DNA of 64,000 nt from Neobacillus jeddahensis (GTDB lineage: Bacteria > Bacillota > Bacilli > Bacillales > Cytobacillaceae): NCBI RefSeq assembly GCF_000612625.1, contig NZ_CCAS010000004.1, positions 94,754 through 158,753 on the forward strand, in the 5' to 3' direction. Position 1 is the stretch's first letter. Each line of letters starts with the position of its first letter. The notes beneath the pieces were generated by a model. It was given only the letters and a program-made list of their open reading frames with translations. It had not been told where the DNA came from and did no database searches. Positions 29,136 to 38,337 of this stretch are shown one piece after another. The translations under genes and the position numbers were made by a program.

Positions 29136-31376
29136 TTAATCTTGCGCCATTCCTTCGCTGCCTTCCTCAGCGCCATCATCTTTTGCATTCTTATCTTCGT
29201 CGTTCCATTGTTCTTCTGGAGATTTTAAATTAACAATCAGAAAATCACCTTTGTGCAAGAGAGCGCCCGATTTTATATTTTGCTGAGTGACAAACCCTTT
29301 GCCTTTAGAACTTAATTTTAACTCTGCTAGGTTAGATACTTTCATAACATCTCTAAGCGACCATCCAGTCATATCTGGTGCGGTTAAATCCCCATCTGTT
29401 TGGATGACCACCTTTTCACCTTCTAAAATGGTTGTCCCCGCTTTAGGCAGTTGCCCCACTACTTTTGTACCGCCCCCGAGCACAACGGTTTCGAAGTTTT
29501 GTTCTTTAAGCTGATTCACTACTTCTTCTACCGATTGGTCTTTAAGATTCGGCAATTTATTTTTTTCTGTCTTTTCCAGAACCGTTGGCTGGATGTTTAA
29601 ATAGTGGAGGCTATTTTTCATGACAGGATTAAATATAGCTGAAACCGGAATGGCCCCCTGACCAGCATCCAGGCCTTTCAGTTCAGGCTGTTGAACAGCT
29701 ACATAAACAATTAATTCCGGATCGTCTTTAGGTGCCATCCCTAGAAAAGAAAAGATATAATTGTTTGCTCCAGATAAATATTTACCATTAGGACCTGGAA
29801 TGTTTGCTGTCCCTGTTTTACCTGCTACACTATATCCATCAATCTTGTAGCGGCCCCCAGTACCTTTAGGCGAGGTAACGACTGTTTCCAAAATATCTCG
29901 AACCTCTTTCGCTGTTTCAGAAGAAATCGGCGTTGAAACAACCTCCGGCGAAATCTTCTCGATTGTCTTCCCTGAATCATGATTAACTATTTTCTCTAAG
30001 ACATGCGGCTTCATCATTTTGCCATTGTTCGCGATAGCTGTAGCCGCTTGTATTTGTTGGATTGGTGTAATCGCTGTACCCTGACCATAAGCAGTGGTAA
30101 TTTTTTCAATCGGATAGGTAAATTGAATTTTCCCAGATGTCTCATTTGGAAGTTCAATCCCAGTTGGCTTATCAAAACCAAATTTCGTTAAATATTCCCT
30201 GAACCTTTCAAACCCTAACTTTTCCTTTGCAATTCTTGCAAAGGCCGTATTCGAAGATCGTTGGACACCTTCAAGAAAAGTGATTGTCCCCCAGCCCGAC
30301 CCATTATGGTCATGGATCGCTTGATCCTTATCCGTTACCTTATAGGATCCAGATTGGTAGGTTTCATTCGGATTAAATACCTTTTCTTGGACAGCTGCAG
30401 CCAAGGTAAAGATTTTCATCGTTGAACCTGGTTCAAAGGAAGTTTCAACTGCTTCATTATGCCAGCTTTTTTCAATGCCTTCTTTTGTCTTCGGTTGAAA
30501 CGATGGCCGTTGCCCCATTGCCAGTATTTCCCCGGTTTTCGGGTCTGCAACAACGGCAATAATTTTTTTCGGGTTATATTCCTTTGCAACATTATCCATC
30601 GCATCTTCTAAAAAGGTTTGAATCTTTTGATCAATGGTCAAATACACATCATGTCCATTTTGTGCAGCCGTAATTTTTTCCTTTCCATCAGGCAGGATAT
30701 ACCCCCACAAATCACTCTCATAATTAATTGTGCCATTTTTTCCAGTTAACTCATCATTATATTCTTGCTCAATCCCCATTTTCCCAACAGATTTAAACGT
30801 TTCATCTTTTTGTTCAATCTTGTCAGCATAGCCAACGACATGGGAAGCAAATATTCCGTTTGGATAAAAGCGTTTGGAATCTCGGGAAAAAGTAATCCCA
30901 GGGAGCTCTAATTTTTCTATTTTTGTCTTCGTTTCATAGGAAATATCCTTTCCTGCCTTACTGAATTCGACCTGAAATTTGTCATTTTTCATTCCGTCCG
31001 ATAGAATCCGATAAATTTCTGATTCATCCATTTTAATGTACTTAGCAAGTTCTTGTGCTGTTTTTTTAGCATCCTTAACATGATGTGGTTTCTTTGGATC
31101 TGTTGTCATCCTTTTATCCAAAATTGCAATAAGCTTATAAGAGGCTGTATCTTCCGCAACCACTACACCGTTTCGATCATAAATGTTTCCCCTCGTAGCC
31201 AGAAGCGTCCCCTCCCGTCCATATTTCTGCTGGGCCTTTGCAGCAAGGGGCTGGCCGCTAACTTCTCCAGTGATTTGAATGGAAAAATACCTACAAAGTA
31301 ATACAAAAAAGAGCAAGCCGAATAGTCCAAATAAAAAGGCTGCTCCTACATTCATATATGGCTGTTTCTTATTCAT
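29136..31376 (-). CDS. pbpB: Septal penicillin-binding protein 2B (FtsI type)
   Basis: Essential class B transpeptidase of the divisome. The 746-residue product has an N-terminal membrane segment (about 11-32), a dimerisation domain, the transpeptidase domain with STMK at 318-321 (Ser318), SSN in RSSNTAF and KTGTAN, two C-terminal PASTA domains (LPNLKDQSVEEVV..., APDMTGWSLRDVM...) and an acidic tail. GGAG lies 5 bases before the ATG. It follows ftsL by 2 bp, indicating a coupled unit with its divisome partner. Confidence 0.97.
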   Translation of the reverse strand: MNKKQPYMNVGAAFLFGLFGLLFFVLLCRYFSIQITGEVSGQPLAAKAQQKYGREGTLLATRGNIYDRNGVVVAEDTASYKLIAILDKRMTTDPKKPHHVKDAKKTAQELAKYIKMDESEIYRILSDGMKNDKFQVEFSKAGKDISYETKTKIEKLELPGITFSRDSKRFYPNGIFASHVVGYADKIEQKDETFKSVGKMGIEQEYNDELTGKNGTINYESDLWGYILPDGKEKITAAQNGHDVYLTIDQKIQTFLEDAMDNVAKEYNPKKIIAVVADPKTGEILAMGQRPSFQPKTKEGIEKSWHNEAVETSFEPGSTMKIFTLAAAVQEKVFNPNETYQSGSYKVTDKDQAIHDHNGSGWGTITFLEGVQRSSNTAFARIAKEKLGFERFREYLTKFGFDKPTGIELPNETSGKIQFTYPIEKITTAYGQGTAITPIQQIQAATAIANNGKMMKPHVLEKIVNHDSGKTIEKISPEVVSTPISSETAKEVRDILETVVTSPKGTGGRYKIDGYSVAGKTGTANIPGPNGKYLSGANNYIFSFLGMAPKDDPELIVYVAVQQPELKGLDAGQGAIPVSAIFNPVMKNSLHYLNIQPTVLEKTEKNKLPNLKDQSVEEVVNQLKEQNFETVVLGGGTKVVGQLPKAGTTILEGEKVVIQTDGDLTAPDMTGWSLRDVMKVSNLAELKLSSKGKGFVTQQNIKSGALLHKGDFLIVNLKSPEEQWNDEDKNAKDDGAEEGSEGMAQD

Positions 31377-31378
31377 CT

Positions 31379-31735
31379 CTACTCCACAACCTTGACCTTA
31401 TTTTCATCCACAAATAGACCCATTTTCTTTGCCTTTTCAAAAATTCGGTCATATGAACTTAACTCGCTTACCTGAACTTTCAGATCACCGTTGACCTTTT
31501 GTTGTTCATCAATCTTTGTCTCCATTGTTTGGATATCCTTGTTTACTTCGTATATTCTAGACTGATTTGAAATAAGATGAACCGCTCCGAAACAGACAAA
31601 CCCAGCAAATACGACACCGATAATTTTTTCCCCTGGAGTGAGCCAGGACTTTTTAATTTTAACTTGACTTTTGATTTGAACTGACTGTTCTCCCTGTTGC
31701 TGTTGTTCTAAATATTCCCTGGCAAGATTACCCAA
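31379..31735 (-). CDS. ftsL: Cell division protein FtsL
   Basis: Small bitopic divisome protein that pairs with DivIC and controls PBP2B. The 118-residue product has a basic cytoplasmic leader, one membrane segment (about 37-56, IIGVVFAGFVCFGAVHLIS), and an extracellular leucine-zipper-like coiled coil (about 60-100). A TTG start at 31735 is preceded by GGAGGGG. It is located between rsmH and pbpB, the universal position; sequence alone is weakly conserved, so context is the main support. Confidence 0.92.
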   Translation of the reverse strand: MGNLAREYLEQQQQGEQSVQIKSQVKIKKSWLTPGEKIIGVVFAGFVCFGAVHLISNQSRIYEVNKDIQTMETKIDEQQKVNGDLKVQVSELSSYDRIFEKAKKMGLFVDENKVKVVE

Positions 31736-31764
31736 ACGTTTCCCCTCCAGCTTTTTTTTGGACC

Positions 31765-31788
31765 TCAGCCTCCTAGTTAAGAGGCTGA
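31765..31788. repeat. Inverted repeat between rsmH and ftsL
   Basis: TCAGCCTC (31765-31772) and GAGGCTGA (31781-31788) form an 8-bp stem with an 8-base loop. The T-run (AGCATTTTTA) follows on the plus strand, antisense to the operon; on the minus strand the hairpin has no T-run after it and would only be a transcript structure. Confidence 0.5.
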
Positions 31789-31795
31789 AGCATTT

Positions 31796-32728
31796 TTATA
31801 GTTTCTCTGCAATTCTAAGCTTTGCAGACCGAGCGCGATTATTTTGTTCTAATTCTTCTTCAGAAGGAAGAATTGGTTTACGTGATACTAGCTTTAAAAT
31901 AGGCTTATACTCATCTGGGATGATAGGTAACCCATGAGGTAATTCAGGGATTTCACTCGCCTTCTTAAACGTAGCCTTACAAATTCTGTCCTCCAAGGAG
32001 TGAAAGGTGATCACGCTGATTCTACCATTACAATTTAATAGTTCAATCGCTTGATTTAACGATTTTTCAAATACGGCTAATTCATCATTTACAGCTATTC
32101 TAACTGCTTGAAAGATTCGCTTTGCCGGATGTCCTCCCTTTCTTCTTGCCGGTGCGGGAATACCATCCTTGATTAATTCAACCAATTCAAATGTTGTTTC
32201 GATTGGTTTTATTTCGCGTGCTGCCTCAATTTTTCGTGCAATTTGTTTTGAAAATTTCTCCTCACCATAGCGAAAAAAGATCCTCACCAAATCCTCATAT
32301 GCCCAATGATTAATGACATCGTAGGCAGAGATGTCTGCTTCATTATCCATTCTCATATCGAGCGGGGCATCATGATGATAACTAAAGCCTCTTTCTGGCG
32401 TATCTAGCTGCGGCGATGAAACACCAAGATCATAAAGAACTCCATCTACTTTATCAATCCCTCGAGATTCAAGTTCTTCTTTAAGATTTAAAAAATTGCT
32501 TTTAATTATTTCTAGTCGATTTCCATATTCAGCTAACTTCACTTTAGCATTCGCAATTGCTGTTTCATCTTGATCAAAGGCATATAGTTTACCGCCTTCG
32601 CCTAGTCTCGAAAGAATAAGAGAACTATGACCCGCACCGCCTAAAGTACAATCGACATAAATCCCATCTGACTTAATATTCAATCCGTCAACAGCTTCAT
32701 TTAATAACACAGTTGTATGTTCAAACAT
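31796..32728 (-). CDS. rsmH: 16S rRNA (cytosine(1402)-N4)-methyltransferase RsmH (MraW)
   Basis: Methylates N4 of C1402 in the ribosomal P site. The 310-residue product has the SAM-binding region ([27 protein letters not shown]) and MraW blocks [48 protein letters not shown] and [13 protein letters not shown], with [25 protein letters not shown] at the end. It lies right after mraZ as in nearly all dcw clusters. Confidence 0.98.
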   Translation of the reverse strand: MFEHTTVLLNEAVDGLNIKSDGIYVDCTLGGAGHSSLILSRLGEGGKLYAFDQDETAIANAKVKLAEYGNRLEIIKSNFLNLKEELESRGIDKVDGVLYDLGVSSPQLDTPERGFSYHHDAPLDMRMDNEADISAYDVINHWAYEDLVRIFFRYGEEKFSKQIARKIEAAREIKPIETTFELVELIKDGIPAPARRKGGHPAKRIFQAVRIAVNDELAVFEKSLNQAIELLNCNGRISVITFHSLEDRICKATFKKASEIPELPHGLPIIPDEYKPILKLVSRKPILPSEEELEQNNRARSAKLRIAEKL

Positions 32729-32790
32729 TTACGTACCTTCCTTTTCCAATCGAACGATATATGAGAAAATATATTAATATAACTTTCCCA

Positions 32791-33222
32791 TTATATATCA
32801 AAGCCAATCATATTTTCTGCTATTTCGGCAAAAGATTCTTCAGACTGTGTAAAATATTCTTCCCAAATCTGTTTGCTCCAAATTTCAATTCGATTGGAAA
32901 CACCTAAAATCACACATTCTTTTTCCAACTTTGCATATTGCAAAAGTGGTGCAGGAATATTGACTCTTCCTTGTTTATCTAGTTCACTCTCTGTTGCGCC
33001 TGAAAAGAAGAATCGAGTAAAAGCACGGGCGTCTTTTTTGGTCAGAGGTAAGCCTTTTAGTTTTTCTTCAATAAGCCCCCACTCTGATACTGGGTAACCA
33101 AACAAACATTGATCCAATCCACGTGTAATGATAAACATGTCGCCAAGATCGTCACGGAATTTGGATGGCACAATCAATCGGCCTTTACTATCAATGCTGT
33201 GATGGTACTCACCCATGAACAT
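32791..33222 (-). CDS. mraZ: Transcriptional regulator MraZ
   Basis: A DNA-binding regulator of the dcw cluster with two AbrB-like MraZ domains. The 143-residue product has [20 protein letters not shown] (first) and [20 protein letters not shown] (second), each holding the conserved D-x-x-GR core. The start at 33222 (MFMGEYHH) is supported by GTGGGGG 8 bases upstream and the family N-terminus; upstream in-frame codons are poorer. The repeat array at 33248-33277 is a likely target of its own product. Confidence 0.97.
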   Translation of the reverse strand: MFMGEYHHSIDSKGRLIVPSKFRDDLGDMFIITRGLDQCLFGYPVSEWGLIEEKLKGLPLTKKDARAFTRFFFSGATESELDKQGRVNIPAPLLQYAKLEKECVILGVSNRIEIWSKQIWEEYFTQSEESFAEIAENMIGFDI

Positions 33223-33247
33223 ACCCATTACCCCCACTTTCTATTAA

Positions 33248-33277
33248 AAATGTACCACATTCCCCCACTTTCCACCA
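33248..33277 (-). promoter_or_regulatory. Predicted MraZ box: three 10-bp direct repeats
   Basis: On the minus strand TGGTGGAAAG, TGGGGGAATG and TGGTACATTT follow one another with a strict 10-bp period, as in MraZ operators (TGGGN with 5-bp spacers). A further TGGGGGTAAT begins at about 33239, covering the mraZ ribosome binding site. Confidence 0.65.
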
Positions 33278-33340
33278 CCTATTTTTTAACTATTCGCCCC
33301 CTTTTCATTAAAATCCTTTTTTATAACTAGTTTTTTGGTA

Positions 33341-33375
33341 AAAAAAAGAAAAACTTCACATCGAGTGAAGTTTTT
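33341..33375 (-). terminator. Terminator after bshC
   Basis: AAAAACTTCAC-ATCGA-GTGAAGTTTTT, an 11-bp perfect stem next to the bshC stop; the minus strand continues with CTTTTTTTTT. It isolates the dcw cluster from bshC. Confidence 0.88.
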
Positions 33376-35010
33376 CTATATTTTCATAACCTTATGGCGG
33401 CCATCAAATTCAAAATTGCCAGCCATAATATTATCCATAAAGTTTAAACCATATTGATTTAAATAATAAAATATATTCCACACGCGCTCCTGCGGGAATC
33501 CATCTGGCCTTAAAGCAAGATCGACACGGTCATATTTCTTAAGTAAAACGTCGTGTTTCAACTTAACAGTTTCTTCAAGTTTTGATTTCAAGAAATTAAT
33601 CTCTTTTAAGACATAATTTTCATTTTTCTTCAGCAACGGCAACAGCGCAGGGTTAAGCTGTTCAGTTTTAACCTCAATCTGTTGGTATTGCTTGCTTACC
33701 TGTTCGATTGTACTTGAAAATAATTGTTCTATTTCTTTATCTTTAATTGTTTCTAAAAATGCCTTCCTTTCCTTCTCAGTACCGTTCATTAAGACATTAG
33801 TCAGGTCCAACAGCAATTCTGTAATGTCTGTTTCAATCGAACGATCTAAAAAGGTAATATTTAAGCGTGGGACAATTGGCGGCATTTGGATTTGAAAATG
33901 TTCGAACACAAGTTTAAGCTCAGCCCAATAAGAGATCTCTCCTGGACCTGCAATAAAACCAATTGTCGGAAACAGCCATTCTTGCATGAGGGGACGTGTC
34001 ACCACATTATTACTTAATAAGGCTGGATTCTCGTCTACGAGCACCATTAATTCTTCTTTCGAGAAAGATACAGCACCACTTTTCCCCACAAATCGATTTG
34101 TTACAGGATCAAACTCAAGCAAAATCCGATCATTACTTTTTTGGTCATAATAAAAGAGATTTGCCGCTGTTTCACTTGCTTCAATTGTTATCGGAAATCC
34201 TTTTTTCTCAATTAGCTTTTGTTGCTCTAATAAAGAAAAAGTTATCGCATCATGGTGACCAATTTGTTCTTTAAAGAATCCCTTTTGTAACAAGCGAAAT
34301 TCCTTGTTTCCAGAATCCACAATTAATAGCCCCTGATCCTTAAATAACTCCATGATAATATTCGCAAAGAAGTCTACAAAGGTAGCTGATTTAACAATTT
34401 GTGCTTCAGCAAACGCTAACAGGTTATTCGTATGTTCCGTTTCGCCAAAATTCTCGATAACATTTTCGACCCATGAGAGACAAAGGTCTTTGTTCAGCTG
34501 AATATCGGACACCATTCTTTTTTGCAAGACTTTTTCTGGGTATGCCCATTTATCCACTTTCCCTTTGGCAGGCACAAACACATGATTCACTTCTTGAAAA
34601 TCATGGTCTTCACCGGCAATCCAAAAAACTGGAACAACAGGAATTCCTAACTGACGCTCTTTTTGTTCCGCTAATTTAATAATCGAAATGACTTTATGTA
34701 TAGAATATAACGGTCCTGTCAGGATTCCTGCCTGCTGACCACCGATAACAACAACGCTATTATTTGATTTTAATTTTTCTAGTGATTTCTTTACAGCCTC
34801 TGAAGATGGAAATCGTTCCATAAAGCCCTCAATGTGAGCAGCAACCTCCATTCGGGGAAACTGTCTGTTGCTAAGTTCAGCTATTCTTTTCATATCTTCT
34901 TGTAAATGATTATAACGATAATGAAAAAAAGGCTGGATATCAGCAGATTGTTCCAAGTAATTCGAAGCAAACCGATTAGTTGCTGGTAAAGAGAGATTTA
35001 GAATCTCCAT
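33376..35010 (-). CDS. bshC: Bacillithiol biosynthesis cysteine-adding enzyme BshC
   Basis: Catalyses the last step of bacillithiol synthesis, adding cysteine to glucosaminyl-malate. The 544-residue product matches the BshC (YllA) family along its length: nucleotide-like core SVVVIGGQQAGILTGPLYSIHKVISI, PVFWIAGEDHDFQEVNHVFVP, GFIAGPGEISYWAELKLVFEHFQIQMPPIVPR, and a long C-terminal coiled coil (about 380-490) with a tail (RPDGFPQERVWNIFYYLNQYG). It lies just before mraZ, as in B. subtilis, but is separated by a terminator. It predicts bacillithiol as the low-molecular-weight thiol. Confidence 0.96.
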   Translation of the reverse strand: MEILNLSLPATNRFASNYLEQSADIQPFFHYRYNHLQEDMKRIAELSNRQFPRMEVAAHIEGFMERFPSSEAVKKSLEKLKSNNSVVVIGGQQAGILTGPLYSIHKVISIIKLAEQKERQLGIPVVPVFWIAGEDHDFQEVNHVFVPAKGKVDKWAYPEKVLQKRMVSDIQLNKDLCLSWVENVIENFGETEHTNNLLAFAEAQIVKSATFVDFFANIIMELFKDQGLLIVDSGNKEFRLLQKGFFKEQIGHHDAITFSLLEQQKLIEKKGFPITIEASETAANLFYYDQKSNDRILLEFDPVTNRFVGKSGAVSFSKEELMVLVDENPALLSNNVVTRPLMQEWLFPTIGFIAGPGEISYWAELKLVFEHFQIQMPPIVPRLNITFLDRSIETDITELLLDLTNVLMNGTEKERKAFLETIKDKEIEQLFSSTIEQVSKQYQQIEVKTEQLNPALLPLLKKNENYVLKEINFLKSKLEETVKLKHDVLLKKYDRVDLALRPDGFPQERVWNIFYYLNQYGLNFMDNIMAGNFEFDGRHKVMKI

Positions 35011-35097
35011 TCATGTACATCCTTTCTGATCAACCAGATTCATTCTTTTAAGAGTATACCACTTCCTACCCTATTTAAAGAAAATTTTTGCTTCAAA

Positions 35098-35493
35098 TTA
35101 AGAGGAAAAAGAAAAGGTGATGGCCCGAGAAACTAAACCATAAAAGGTTAGGGTGATATAGGCAAGAAAAAATAAAATAAAACTAAAACGCCAAAAGCCT
35201 TTTAAAACCTTTTTCATAACAATTTCTTCTCTTACTTTCCAATGGACAAACACAAACATCATTGCAACAAGTATCATGATTAATAATATGAACCCAAATA
35301 ATGATTTTCCCAATAGCGTAATGATTAAAAAATGTACAGAAATAATAAATAAGATGGTTGTATAGTCCAATGCCTTAAGGAGCGAAACCCGCGTATTTTT
35401 TGTGATTAATTTTATTACCAAAAAGACAAGAACAGAACCTAAGAATGGTATGGTAAAAAAAAACGTTAAAATAGCAGAGATAAGAGTACTCAT
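35098..35493 (-). CDS. DUF3397-type membrane protein
   Basis: A 131-residue protein with four hydrophobic segments (about 7-30, 41-60, 64-84, 104-125) separated by short basic loops, without catalytic motifs. It looks like the DUF3397 family found between panE and bshC in bacilli; the function is unknown. Its ATG overlaps the panE stop (ATGA at 35490-35493), so it is translated with panE. Confidence 0.75.
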   Translation of the reverse strand: MSTLISAILTFFFTIPFLGSVLVFLVIKLITKNTRVSLLKALDYTTILFIISVHFLIITLLGKSLFGFILLIMILVAMMFVFVHWKVREEIVMKKVLKGFWRFSFILFFLAYITLTFYGLVSRAITFSFSS

Positions 35494-36389
35494 TGAAACT
35501 CCTCCCCGGCTATTTCTTTTCCTTTTACCATATAATATAGATTTTCTATTTGTGGTGCCTTCTTTCCCTGAAGAATCGCTTCATCCAATAAAAACCCTAA
35601 TATAGCATCTACTTCTGTTTTTCTGTTTGCTTCAATGTCTTTTAGCATCGAGGATCGATTATTTGCTGTTTTCTTACAAATATCCACCACTACTTGGATC
35701 TTTTCCTCTGGTTGATCTAGGTTTAAAATATAGGAAATTTCCGTAAAAATTTGTTTTACGACATGAAAATAACTTGTATTTTCAATTAAGTCCCCATTTT
35801 TCACTTGAAGGATCGCTGTTAATGGATTAATGACGGCATTGACCATCAATTTATTCACAAGCATGCCATAATAATCTCTTTGAACTACAATTGGAAATTC
35901 ATTTGAGATCTTCGTTGCAAATTGTCGTAAAAACAGTTCATCGCCACTAAAAACAGCAACATTCGTAACACCCTCACCATTATGGCTAACTGTAAATGAA
36001 TTTTCTTTAAGTGCTCCATGTTCAATTGAACCTACATATACATTTGTTCTCTTGATTTCTTTTAACAGTTTCAAATGCCCCATCCCATTTTGTAAAAATA
36101 ATAGGTTAGGAATGGCTGATAGTCGGTTTATTTTCTCGATGATTAACGGAAGCTGATATTGTTTAACAGCCACTATAGTTAGATCTTCTACTCCCTTCCA
36201 TTCCGTTATGGGCAGAGCCTTAACAAAAGAAGTTCTTTTTTCGGTCCCTTTTAGTAGTAAAATACCCGTTTCATTTATTTCAGCTGCTTGCTTTGATGTT
36301 TTGGTATAAATGATTACATCATAAATTTTGCTTATGTAGGCAGCATATAATAATCCAATGGAGCCCGCCCCGATAATCCCGACCTTCAT
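35490..36389 (-). CDS. Ketopantoate reductase family protein (YlbQ/PanE-like)
   Basis: NADPH-dependent 2-dehydropantoate 2-reductase family. The 299-residue product has the N-terminal Rossmann motif (GIIGAGSIGLLYAAYI), TIVAVKQYQ and FLQNGMGH in the dinucleotide domain, and NKLMVNAVINPLTAILQVKNGDL with the conserved catalytic lysine region in the helical domain; SSMLKDIEANRKTEVDAILGF is the substrate-binding signature. Role in pantothenate synthesis is likely, but bacilli often carry two such genes and the second could be the main PanE. Confidence 0.88.
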   Translation of the reverse strand: MKVGIIGAGSIGLLYAAYISKIYDVIIYTKTSKQAAEINETGILLLKGTEKRTSFVKALPITEWKGVEDLTIVAVKQYQLPLIIEKINRLSAIPNLLFLQNGMGHLKLLKEIKRTNVYVGSIEHGALKENSFTVSHNGEGVTNVAVFSGDELFLRQFATKISNEFPIVVQRDYYGMLVNKLMVNAVINPLTAILQVKNGDLIENTSYFHVVKQIFTEISYILNLDQPEEKIQVVVDICKKTANNRSSMLKDIEANRKTEVDAILGFLLDEAILQGKKAPQIENLYYMVKGKEIAGEEFQ

Positions 36390-36500
36390 GTTAACCCCTC
36401 ATTTATCAAATTAATTCTGTTATTGCATGTAGAATTTCCGTCTTCGTTAATACTTTCTCATATTTTATCAGAAGAGATCGATTGTTTGTTAACAAGATGC

Positions 36501-36540
36501 AAAAAAAACGACCCTTTTCACGGAACTGTAGAAAAGGGCC
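36501..36540 (-). terminator. Terminator after the carboxyltransferase gene
   Basis: On the minus strand CCCTTTTC, loop, GAAAAGGGTCG then TTTTTTTT. It ends the carboxylase cassette before panE. Confidence 0.87.
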
Positions 36541-36548
36541 AATAAACA

Positions 36549-38090
36549 TTATACTGGATAAACTGGATGTTTTCTGACGCTAAAGGTCATTTCTTTTGTT
36601 TCGTAATAGACAAAACGCTGAATAAGTACGTCTCTTAATTCTGATGGTGCGACAATTTCATCTACAATTAGCTCCGAGGCTAGTTTATAAATATCAATAT
36701 GTTCTTTATACTCTCGTTGTTTTTCTTGGACAAAGGCAATTTTTTCTTTCGGATCTTCAATTTCATTAATTTTATTTGAATAAACCGCATTCACTGCTGC
36801 TTCGGGCCCCATTACAGCGATTTGGGCAGTGGGCAAGGCAATACAGCAGTCGGGTTCAAACGCAGGACCTGCCATTGCATAAAGGCCTGCCCCATATGCT
36901 TTTCTAACAATGACTGAAATTTTCGGTACAGTTGCTGAGCTCATCGCGGCAATTAATTTAGCACCATGACGAATGATCCCTGCACGTTCTACCTTCGTAC
37001 CAATCATAAATCCAGGAACATCAGCTAAGAATAATAATGGAATATGAAAGGCGTCGCAAAGCTGGATGAATTTTGCTGCTTTATCTGCAGAATCAACAAA
37101 CAATACTCCACCTTTAACCTTAGGTTGATTAGCAATAATCCCAACTGCCCTGCCATCGAGTCTAGCCATGCCCGTTATTATTTCCGGTGCAAATAATTTT
37201 TTAATCTCATAAAAGCTTTCTTGATCTACTAATCGATCAATACATTCTAGCATATCAAATGGTGCATTTTGATTTTCTGGAATAATTGATTCTAGGTCAC
37301 GGCCTTCCTTTGCTGCCACTCCAACCCTTCTTTTTGTCTTTTCTTGAAAGCTAGCAGGAAAATAGCTAATATATTTTTGAGCTGATTCGATTGCTTCCTC
37401 TTCACTATAGGCCAAAACATCCCCACAGCCACTGATTGAACAGTGCATGCGGGCACCACCCATTTCCTCTAGTGATACCTTTTCACCGATTACCTTTTCA
37501 GCCATACGTGGAGAACCTAAATACATGGATGCATTTTGGTCAACCATTATAACTACATCACAAAAAGCCGGGATATAGGCTCCACCCGCTGCTGATGGTC
37601 CAAATAGAATACAAACCTGAGGAATCATCCCAGATAGCCTTACTTGATTATAAAAGATTTTCCCAGCTCCACGTCGATTCGGAAACATTTCTAATTGATC
37701 CGTGATTCTTGCACCAGCCGAATCAACTAAATAGAACAGGGGCACCTTTAATTTTTCAGCTACTTCTTGGATCCGAATGATTTTCTCTACAGTCCGTGCG
37801 CCCCAAGAGCCAGCTTTAATGGTCGAATCGTTGGCCATGGCACATACTGTCTGACCATTTATTTTCCCAATGGCTGTTACAACCCCATCCGCAGGCAGGT
37901 CACCTGCCTGACAGTTAGCGAATTTACCATCCTCTTCATATTTTCCTTCATCAAATAATAACGCCAATCGTTCACGAACAAATAGCTTTTTTTGCTCTTT
38001 TGCCTTCTCATGATATTTCGGATGGCCACCTGCTTCAATTTTTTTTCTATTCTCATGCAATTGGTCATTTAATGTATTTACCGTTGCCAT
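36549..38090 (-). CDS. Acyl-CoA carboxylase, carboxyltransferase subunit (PccB/MccB-like)
   Basis: The 513-residue product has both halves of a biotin-dependent carboxyltransferase of the propionyl/methylcrotonyl-CoA type: N-terminal half with GARITDQLEMFPNRRGAGKIFYNQVRLSGMIPQ-like block and GPSAAGGAYIPAFCD, C-terminal half with FLADVPGFMIGTKVERAGIIRHGAKLI and MGPEAAVNAVY. It transfers carboxyl from carboxybiotin to an acyl-CoA; substrate cannot be decided by eye, though relation to B. subtilis YngE suggests methylcrotonyl-CoA or a short acyl-CoA. The second of two ATGs (38090) has better spacing from GAGGAGG. Last gene of a three-gene cassette. Confidence 0.9.
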   Translation of the reverse strand: MATVNTLNDQLHENRKKIEAGGHPKYHEKAKEQKKLFVRERLALLFDEGKYEEDGKFANCQAGDLPADGVVTAIGKINGQTVCAMANDSTIKAGSWGARTVEKIIRIQEVAEKLKVPLFYLVDSAGARITDQLEMFPNRRGAGKIFYNQVRLSGMIPQVCILFGPSAAGGAYIPAFCDVVIMVDQNASMYLGSPRMAEKVIGEKVSLEEMGGARMHCSISGCGDVLAYSEEEAIESAQKYISYFPASFQEKTKRRVGVAAKEGRDLESIIPENQNAPFDMLECIDRLVDQESFYEIKKLFAPEIITGMARLDGRAVGIIANQPKVKGGVLFVDSADKAAKFIQLCDAFHIPLLFLADVPGFMIGTKVERAGIIRHGAKLIAAMSSATVPKISVIVRKAYGAGLYAMAGPAFEPDCCIALPTAQIAVMGPEAAVNAVYSNKINEIEDPKEKIAFVQEKQREYKEHIDIYKLASELIVDEIVAPSELRDVLIQRFVYYETKEMTFSVRKHPVYPV

Positions 38091-38112
38091 CATGCTCCTC
38101 CTCTAGGAAATT

Positions 38113-38325
38113 CTATTCTAGAACAATTAAAACATCGCCTTCATTAACGAAATCACCCGCTGTGACCTTTACCTGTTGGACTACTCCTTCAATTCCACTC
38201 TCGATTGGTATTTCCATTTTCATGGATTCTAACATGACCACTTCCTGCCCCGGACTTACCTGAGCCCCTGTTCCAACAAAAATATTTAATACTGTACCTG
38301 CCATTGATGCTGTGATTTCTTTCAT
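38113..38325 (-). CDS. Biotin carrier protein of the acyl-CoA carboxylase
   Basis: A 70-residue free-standing biotinyl domain. Biotin is expected on the lysine of ESMKME (normally AMKM); beta-strand blocks before and after (ITASMAGTVLNIFV, VKVTAGDFVNEGDVLIVLE) form the usual flattened barrel with the lysine in the middle. AAGGAGTG precedes the ATG at 38325. It lies between the carboxylase and carboxyltransferase genes with gaps of 12 and 22 bp, so the three make one enzyme; relatives in B. subtilis are YngHB. Confidence 0.92.
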   Translation of the reverse strand: MKEITASMAGTVLNIFVGTGAQVSPGQEVVMLESMKMEIPIESGIEGVVQQVKVTAGDFVNEGDVLIVLE

Positions 38326-38337
38326 TTTTAACACTCC

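Noticed and set aside
32791..33237. Longer mraZ starting at 33237
   Set aside because: That start would fall in the ribosome binding site; the family N-terminus MFMGEY begins at 33222.
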